From: Novispirillum itersonii subsp. itersonii ATCC 12639
GTDB lineage: Bacteria; Pseudomonadota; Alphaproteobacteria; Rhodospirillales; Rhodospirillaceae
Direction: 5' to 3'
Length of the DNA: 64,000 bases
Assembly (NCBI RefSeq): GCF_000381985.1
Contig: NZ_KB907341.1
Coordinates: 124,001 to 188,000 of the forward strand
A model generated the notes under the pieces. That model saw only the letters and a list, made by a program, of their open reading frames with translations. It was not told the origin of the DNA and made no database searches. Below are positions 58,712 through 64,000 of this stretch, piece after piece (the stretch's first letter is position 1; each line of letters begins with the position of its first letter). The position numbers and the translations under genes were made by a program.

Positions 58712-60010
58712 GACACACCGCGCCTCTTCTGCCTCTGCCTCTTCCGCCACGGCCGCAATCACCTCAACCCGGTTGCGGCCGTTTTCCTTGGCCGCATACA
58801 GGGCTATATCGGCCTGCCGGAGCATTTCCTCCAGACTGTCACACAGACCGCAGAAGACGCCAAAGCTGGCTGTGATGGGAATCCGCACCCCCTCATGCTC
58901 AACCACCATTGACTGCAAACCAATCCGCAGACGGTTGAAAAACGGTTCGCTGTCCGCATCGTTCATATTCACGGCCGCGATGGCAAATTCCTCGCCACCC
59001 AGACGGGCCACCAGATCCGTCTGACGGCAGGAAGACCGCAACTCAGCGGCCACGGCTTTCAGCACCACATCCCCGGCATCGTGACCATAGGTGTCATTGA
59101 CGCGCTTGAAGAAATCGACATCCACCATGGCAACCGTCAGGGTCAGCCGGTCGCGTGCCGCACTGGCGAACAGGGTGTGGCCGGCCTCAAAGAAGAAACG
59201 ACGGTTATGGATGCCTGTCAGCGCATCTTTGGTCGCCATTTCCGTCAGGGTCTCAACCATATCCAGCACCCGCATGTTCTGGGTGATGCGGCAGAAAAAC
59301 TCTTCGCGCAGAAACGGACGGTTGATGAAATCATTCGCCCCGTACTTGATGAATTTCGCCGACAGCGCCCCATCCCCCCCGGCGGACAGACCGATGATCG
59401 CCAGACGGTCACGGCCATGGCTGCGCCGCATTTCGCGCACCATCGCCACCCCGTCCATCTCAGGCATGTGGTAATCGGTCAGCACCAGCCGGATGTCAGG
59501 ATGCTCTTTCAGCATCCGCAGCCCATCCCGGCCATCGACCGCCTCAAACACCTGAAAACGGTAACTGCGCAGCAGATCAGTCATATACCGGCGCACGGTC
59601 GAGGAATCATCGACCACCAGTACTTTGGTGGTCAGATTCCGTTCGATCCGCTTGATCAGATCCATCATGTAATCAATGCTGGAGACAGAATCCTTCACCA
59701 CGTAATCAATGATATCCTGCGCGAACAGCTGCTCCCGCATCGCCTCGGAATAAATACCGGTAAAAACAATGCAGGGCACGGACTGGCTGAGAAGCCATTC
59801 AACGGCTTCGCCATTTTCAGCATCCGGCAGCACCACATCCACCAGAGCCAGCATAAACGGCTTCTCGGCCGCAGCAACCGCAGCCTTGGTTTCAGCCAGC
59901 GACATCGCAGGAACAACTGAGGCCCCCACGCGCTCCTTCACTGCTTTACAGATGATATTGGAGAAGAATTTCGTATCTTCAACAATGAGAATATGAGAAG
60001 ACTCAGGCAT
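58691..60010 (-). CDS. REC-REC-GGDEF diguanylate cyclase
   Basis: A 439-residue response regulator. REC1 (about 5-125) has phospho-acceptor Asp58 in LVDVVLPD; REC2 (about 129-250) has Asp179 in LTDYHMPEMDG. The GGDEF domain (about 255-430) is catalytically intact, with GGEEF at 338-342 and the inhibitory RxxD site (RQTD, 329-332) five residues before it. The protein should make cyclic-di-GMP under control of an unlinked histidine kinase, as in PleD-like proteins. The start is ATG 60010 with GGGGA. Its 3' end overlaps thiI. Confidence 0.94.
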   Translation of the reverse strand: MPESSHILIVEDTKFFSNIICKAVKERVGASVVPAMSLAETKAAVAAAEKPFMLALVDVVLPDAENGEAVEWLLSQSVPCIVFTGIYSEAMREQLFAQDIIDYVVKDSVSSIDYMMDLIKRIERNLTTKVLVVDDSSTVRRYMTDLLRSYRFQVFEAVDGRDGLRMLKEHPDIRLVLTDYHMPEMDGVAMVREMRRSHGRDRLAIIGLSAGGDGALSAKFIKYGANDFINRPFLREEFFCRITQNMRVLDMVETLTEMATKDALTGIHNRRFFFEAGHTLFASAARDRLTLTVAMVDVDFFKRVNDTYGHDAGDVVLKAVAAELRSSCRQTDLVARLGGEEFAIAAVNMNDADSEPFFNRLRIGLQSMVVEHEGVRIPITASFGVFCGLCDSLEEMLRQADIALYAAKENGRNRVEVIAAVAEEAEAEEARCVSELEPV

Positions 60011-60144
60011 ACAAATCCCCGCCGCTCTTCCTTGTCATGCCTGAGGGAAGAGTGCCACACCCCCTTCTTTTGGACCATGCCTTTTTATTGTAATTTTGTC
60101 TGACAAATAGACAATTCAGCCACATTAATATCGGCGCATATAAA

Positions 60145-61128
60145 ATGACGGACCCAGCCCTCTCCACAACAGACACCCCGCCGCTGACCATCGGCATCTC
60201 ATCCTGCCTGCTCGGGCAGAATGTACGCTGGGACCGGGGGCATAAACGCGACAGCTTCCTCTGCGACCGCCTTGGCCCTTATGTCCGCTACGTCCCGGTC
60301 TGCCCGGAAATGGGGATCGGCCTTGGCACCCCGCGGGAAACCATCCATCTGGAACAGCGGGACGGTGCGATCCGCCTGCTGGGAACCCGCACCGCTGCCG
60401 ACCATACCGACGCCATGACCGCCTTTGCGGCAGACACGGTACCGCGGCTGTACGCCGAAGATCTGTGTGGCTACGTCTTCAAAAAAGACAGCCCCAGCTG
60501 TGGCCTGTTCCGCATCCGCATTTACGACCCCCGCCCCGGTCATCCACCGGAACGGACCGGCACCGGCCTGTTTGCCGCCGGAATCCGCGCGGCCTTCCCT
60601 GATCTGCCGATGGAAGAAGACGGCCGCCTGAACGATCCGCGCCTGCGCGAGAACTTTGTCGAGCGGCTGTTCGCCTACCGCCGGGTGACTGACCTGTTCC
60701 GGCAGGACTGGCGGACCGGCGATCTGGTCGACTTCCACAGCCGTGAAAAGCTGGCCCTGATGGCCCACAGCCCGGAGGCCTACCGGGCACTGGGGCAGAT
60801 GGTCGCCACCGCCAAAGGGCAGGACCGTACCGCCCTTGCCGCCGCCTACCGCAGCCAGTACATGGCCGCCCTGAGCAAACTGGCGACTCCGGGGCGGATG
60901 ACCAATGTGCTGAATCATATGGCCGGATATTTCCGCCGTGACCTTGATGCCGCCGACCGGCAGGAACTGGCCGACACCATCACCGAGTACCGGAACGGGC
61001 TGGTGCCCCTGCTGGTGCCCCTGACCCTGATCCGCCACTATGTCCGCAAATTTGACGTCACGTATCTGGCGCAACAGACATTCCTGTCCCCACACCCGCG
61101 GGAGCTGATGCTGCGGAATGCGCTGTAA
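60145..61128 (+). CDS. TudS/YbgA-type protein (DUF523-DUF1722)
   Basis: A 327-residue two-domain protein. The N-terminal DUF523 part (about 12-155) has the three Cys that bind an [4Fe-4S] cluster in TudS thiouracil desulfurases: SSCLLGQNVRW, VPVCPEMGIGLGTPRE and KKDSPSCGLFRI. The C-terminal DUF1722 part (about 185-300) resembles YbgA, rich in helices (LVDFHSREKLALMAHSP). The fusion is known in proteobacteria; the physiological function, possibly sulfur removal from thiolated bases, is inferred from homologous domains. The ribosome-binding site is weak. Confidence 0.82.
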   Translation: MTDPALSTTDTPPLTIGISSCLLGQNVRWDRGHKRDSFLCDRLGPYVRYVPVCPEMGIGLGTPRETIHLEQRDGAIRLLGTRTAADHTDAMTAFAADTVPRLYAEDLCGYVFKKDSPSCGLFRIRIYDPRPGHPPERTGTGLFAAGIRAAFPDLPMEEDGRLNDPRLRENFVERLFAYRRVTDLFRQDWRTGDLVDFHSREKLALMAHSPEAYRALGQMVATAKGQDRTALAAAYRSQYMAALSKLATPGRMTNVLNHMAGYFRRDLDAADRQELADTITEYRNGLVPLLVPLTLIRHYVRKFDVTYLAQQTFLSPHPRELMLRNAL

Positions 61129-61218
61129 GCAGGCGCAAATGCGTTTCATTCCCATATTTATTGAAGGACTACTCCAGAGCAGCTAAGGTACCGGCAGTCC
61201 CCCGGGGAGGTCTGTATC

Positions 61219-62376
61219 ATGGTGACCCTGCGCCGCGCGCTCTTCTGCCTGTCTCTGCTGCTGCCCCTCCCGCCCGGCATGGCCCAGGCCGCCGGATACT
61301 CCACACCGGAAGCTTTGGGCGAGGCCCTGTTTTTTGATACCGCCCTGTCGAAAAACCGAACGCAGGCCTGCGCAACCTGCCATGACCCGGCAGCAGCCTT
61401 CACCGACCCCCGGCAAACAAAAGCAGGGGGACAGCTCTCCCTTGGTGATGACGGGCAGTCTTTTGGCAACCGGCACACCCCCAGCGCCGCCTATGCCCGT
61501 TACAGCCCGCCTTTCAGCCGGTCTGCGGACGGTGTTTACAGCGGTGGCCAGTTCCACGACGGGCGGGCGGCAACGCTGGAAGATCAGGCGGGTGGCCCGC
61601 CGCTAAATCCCAAAGAGATGGGAATGACTGACAAAGCCGCCGTCCGGGACCGGCTGGCCGAAAACCCTGCCTATGCCGCTGCGTTCCCCGCCCTGTTCGG
61701 GCCGGGCACGCTCGACAATGCCGACACAGCGTATACCGCCATGACCCGGGCTATTGCGGCTTATGAAAGAACCAAGGACTTTGCCACCTTCGATTCCCGT
61801 TACGACAGAGCCCTGCGCGGTGAACTGACCCTGACCCCGGAAGAGGAACTGGGCCGGACCCTGTTCTTTTCCAATCAGTTCACCAATTGCCGACTGTGCC
61901 ACCAGCTTCAGCCACAGGGCGGAATGGCCGAAGAAACGTTCAGCAACTACCAGTTCCATAACATCGGTGTGCCTGCAAACCCGCAGGCCCGCAGGCTGTT
62001 CGGCTACAGCACCGGACAGCGCGATACAGGGTTGGCCGAAAACCCTGCCGTCAAGGACAAGGCTGCCCAGACCGGAAAGTTCAAAGTCCCGACCCTGCGC
62101 AATGTCGCGGTCACCGCCCCGTATATGCACAATGGCGTCTTCAAAGACCTTCGCACGGTCATTCTGTTTTACAACACGTTCAACACCCGCAACCCCAAGC
62201 GGAAAATCAATCCAGAAACCGGGCAACCCTTTGCCTCTCCTGAATTTCCGGGAACGGTTTCCCTGAAGGAGCTGGAAAGCGGACCCGCGTTGGATGACAA
62301 ACGGATCAATGCCCTTGTCGCATTCCTCCGCGCCCTGACCGATCAACGATATGAGGCGCTGCTTCCGCCACTATAG
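61219..62376 (+). CDS. Di-heme cytochrome c peroxidase
   Basis: A 385-residue periplasmic enzyme of the bacterial CcpA/MauG family. A signal peptide ends near AQAAGY. Two c-type heme sites are present: CATCH at 51-55 (the low-potential site) and CRLCH at 224-228. FDTALSKNR and SCATCHDP-like context near the first site and FKVPTLRNVAVTAPYMHNGVF near 290 are typical. It reduces H2O2 using electrons from a soluble cytochrome. GGGGAGG precedes the ATG. It is followed by a very strong terminator, so it is monocistronic. Confidence 0.92.
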   Translation: MVTLRRALFCLSLLLPLPPGMAQAAGYSTPEALGEALFFDTALSKNRTQACATCHDPAAAFTDPRQTKAGGQLSLGDDGQSFGNRHTPSAAYARYSPPFSRSADGVYSGGQFHDGRAATLEDQAGGPPLNPKEMGMTDKAAVRDRLAENPAYAAAFPALFGPGTLDNADTAYTAMTRAIAAYERTKDFATFDSRYDRALRGELTLTPEEELGRTLFFSNQFTNCRLCHQLQPQGGMAEETFSNYQFHNIGVPANPQARRLFGYSTGQRDTGLAENPAVKDKAAQTGKFKVPTLRNVAVTAPYMHNGVFKDLRTVILFYNTFNTRNPKRKINPETGQPFASPEFPGTVSLKELESGPALDDKRINALVAFLRALTDQRYEALLPPL

Positions 62377-62757
62377 AAATCTATCTTTTCTCAATACGCT
62401 CAGACGAAAGTTCTCCATCCCGAGAGAATGTGGATTTTGGATCCACGTTCTCTCGGGATCTTTTTTATTTTCTGTTTTTTTAAAGATCAATTTTTAACTT
62501 AATAATCCATCAAAATGCTCAAAGACCTGCATTTCATAAATCAAAAGGCTATTGTTACCATTCAGACATATAATCATTACGCTGAAAGAAACACCTTTTA
62601 ATAAAATCTATCTCTGCAAAACTACTTTAAATTGCATAAAATTACATCGAACCAGATACTTGGTCGCAGGGAAGGTTGGCTCTACAGACTGACTGAGGAA
62701 ATGTCGGCGGACGCCACACCCTGCGATCGTCCTCAATGCATTACCCATGGTGAAAAA
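62377..62757. other. 381-base AT-rich intergenic region
   Basis: After the terminator at 62417-62466, bases 62467-62700 are strikingly AT-rich (long A/T tracts, TATAAT near 62569) compared with the GC-rich DNA before and after, suggesting a promoter region or the edge of horizontally acquired DNA. No gene is visible; a start at 62632 is in frame with the next gene but has no ribosome site. No tRNA, integrase or repeat is visible. Confidence 0.5.
62417..62466 (+). terminator. Strong intrinsic terminator after the cytochrome c peroxidase gene
   Basis: ATCCCGAGAGAATGTGGAT (62417-62435) and ATCCACGTTCTCTCGGGAT (62441-62459) pair over 19 bases, with one G-U wobble, a 5-base loop and a CTTTTTT tail. 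Confidence 0.93.
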
Positions 62758-63426
62758 ATGTCCACTTTTCTTACCATCAATGTGAAAAACCTTGAGCGTC
62801 AGACCCAGAATTTTTACTTTTTCCAGCAACCGTCCATTTATAGCGGTGGACAGCAGGTTTACAGCAACAGCCTGTACTCACAGGCGCTCGGTAATTACAA
62901 TGACACTGGGGCAATCCTGACGTTCCAGATCAATATGCAGTACTATGCCGGTATTCAGCAGTCGAACCAGCCGCCTGCTGTCGGCCAGTCTTCCGGCTTT
63001 GCCTCGGCCAGCCGCGCTATTGATCTGGCTCCTGCCAACGGCGGCAGTGCCAATGACTGGACGACAGCCACTCTGAACCCGCTGGGACTGAGCGCCCCGA
63101 CAGCCGGGGTCGGCGTACAGCCCGGCGCCTTCCGCATCACCACGCCCAGCTTTTCCCCGCCGGCCATCTACAACGTCGGGTCTGCGGTTCAGGTCAACGG
63201 CGGCATCGTGCTGTCAAACTTTGTCGAGGCCAACCCGGCCAGTAACACCGACTGTCAGCCGATTCTGAAGTATTATGTGCAGACCGGACAGTACACGCCG
63301 GGTACAGTGATGAATTTCACCCAGTCCAGCATTAATGCGGCAACGGCAGACTTCACCGGTGGCTATACCACCATCAACGTTACCCTGAACCCTGACGGCA
63401 CTTGGATGACCCAGCCCGTCGGCTGA
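62758..63426 (+). CDS. Unrecognised protein, first of a tandem paralogous pair
   Basis: I do not recognise the family of this 222-residue protein. It begins MSTFLTINVKNLERQTQNFYFFQQ and has no signal peptide or membrane segment; its composition is rich in Gln, Asn, Ser, Thr, Gly and Tyr with alternating hydrophobic residues, suggesting an all-beta fold. The downstream frame at 63513 shares the pattern T-I-x2-(K/R)NL-x4-TQ-x-FY-x-FQ, then an NSLxSxxL segment, a GAxLxF motif and YAG. I chose ATG 62758; 42 further upstream codons are open but lack paralogue similarity. Start-site evidence is modest. Confidence 0.7.
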   Translation: MSTFLTINVKNLERQTQNFYFFQQPSIYSGGQQVYSNSLYSQALGNYNDTGAILTFQINMQYYAGIQQSNQPPAVGQSSGFASASRAIDLAPANGGSANDWTTATLNPLGLSAPTAGVGVQPGAFRITTPSFSPPAIYNVGSAVQVNGGIVLSNFVEANPASNTDCQPILKYYVQTGQYTPGTVMNFTQSSINAATADFTGGYTTINVTLNPDGTWMTQPVG

Positions 63427-63512
63427 TTACGGCCCGACCGGACGGGGCATACTGCGCTGCCCCGTCCGACTGCCGTTAACATTCCCCGCCTAACTCTGAC
63501 CCGGGTGGTGCG

Positions 63513-64000
63513 ATGACCAATCAATACACCATCCTTTTGCGCAATCTTTCCGCAGCCACCCAACCTTTTTACGTGTTTCAGAAACAGGCCGTTTTTCTGG
63601 ACCCCGGCGCCATTACCACCCCCTTGACCAACAGCCTTGGCAGCCGGTCTCTGGCACCATACGGCAGTTCAGGGGCACAGCTGAATTTCAGCTTTGACAG
63701 TCAGGTTTACGCGGGAGCGATCAGCACCATGACGTCAGCCCCGACGACGGGTGAGACGTCCACAAGTCCGTCAGATGCGCTGTTCAGCAGTACACAGTCT
63801 GAAGCCTATCAGCCAATCACCCTTTCACAGTTTCCCGGCGACAGCATGTCACGAAATCAGACCACTCTTGGTCTGTATCCCCTCAGCCTGTCTGTCCCGG
63901 TCAATGTGCCCGGTGAGAATGCGGGGTACTTTTCTGTGCAGGTTCCGGCCTTCACGCCGTCAGCCGTCCCGCAGCTGTACTGTGGAAACGCCTGCCTTGA
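63513..64000 (+). CDS. Unrecognised protein, second paralogue, 3' end beyond the window
   Basis: The frame opens at ATG 63513, 86 bases after the previous stop, and stays open to the window end (162 complete codons). It begins MTNQYTILLRNLSAATQPFYVFQKQAVFL, matching the start of the upstream gene (I-x2-(K/R)NL, TQ-x-FY-x-FQ), and continues with NSLGSRSLAPYGSSGAQLNFSF and YAGAIS. Later the patterns LGLYPLSLSVP and VQVPAFTPSAVPQLYCG correspond to LNPLGLSAP and ITTPSFSPPAIYNVG of the first protein. It ends at the window with LYCGNACL. Both are probably cytoplasmic beta-rich proteins of one gene family. Confidence 0.75.
   Translation, partial: MTNQYTILLRNLSAATQPFYVFQKQAVFLDPGAITTPLTNSLGSRSLAPYGSSGAQLNFSFDSQVYAGAISTMTSAPTTGETSTSPSDALFSSTQSEAYQPITLSQFPGDSMSRNQTTLGLYPLSLSVPVNVPGENAGYFSVQVPAFTPSAVPQLYCGNACL

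Noticed and set aside
62632-62757. N-terminal 42-codon extension of the first tandem paralogue
   Set aside because: It lies in the AT-rich region, has no Shine-Dalgarno and does not match the paralogue N-terminus at 63513.

Overview
The window is a GC-rich chromosomal segment of an alphaproteobacterium, most likely from the Rhodospirillales. The evidence is the complete alphaproteobacterial division and cell-wall cluster, an FtsZ with a very long Gln/Pro/Ala linker, a MipZ-type ParA protein, and the lptF-lptD-surA-pdxA-rsmA block. I cannot name the species from sequence alone. Most of the segment is housekeeping DNA with few gaps. I see no insertion sequence, prophage or CRISPR array.

Region 1 (1-18038) runs mraY(3' end)-murD-ftsW-murG-murC-murB-ddl-ftsQ-ftsA-ftsZ, then lpxC, bamD, recN and ligA, all on the + strand. 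Start/stop overlaps from murD to ftsQ indicate one translationally coupled operon that makes peptidoglycan precursors and the divisome. A strong terminator 230 bases after ftsZ and another after lpxC split the later genes into separate units.

Region 2 (18043-25072) is mixed: a DUF599 membrane protein, an MFS transporter, a GlxA-type AraC regulator and a cytochrome b561. It then holds a heat-shock locus made of a sigma-32-like promoter, a structured leader ending in a ROSE-like RNA thermometer, an Hsp20 gene, and rpoH itself. An unrecognised His/Pro-rich single-pass membrane protein follows.

Region 3 (25246-31964) is the envelope operon lptF-lptD-surA-pdxA-rsmA; lptG is not beside lptF. Region 4 (32244-41335) carries a receiver-like protein lacking the phospho-acceptor Asp, gmk and yicC, a HepT-MntA type toxin-antitoxin pair, an SDR enzyme, a PAS-GGDEF-EAL protein, a small two-helix membrane protein, a hemerythrin-like protein and a small lipoprotein.

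Region 5 (41336-45152) is yfgM-like/bamB/der, the same order as in enterobacteria. Region 6 (45207-56657) is metabolic and housekeeping: an acyl-CoA synthetase, a nitronate monooxygenase-like protein, a GH114-like periplasmic protein, an L-2-hydroxyglutarate oxidase-like flavoprotein, a molybdopterin oxidoreductase, mipZ, a membrane DnaJ protein, rlmE and ppx.

Region 7 (56889-64000) has tRNA-Gln(CTG) with its own promoter and terminator, thiI, a REC-REC-GGDEF diguanylate cyclase, a TudS/YbgA-type protein and a di-heme cytochrome c peroxidase. After a very strong terminator the DNA becomes AT-rich and leads into two tandem, diverged paralogues of a family I do not recognise; the second runs off the window. 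That pair, and the thermosensor-controlled hsp20 next to rpoH, are the most interesting items here.
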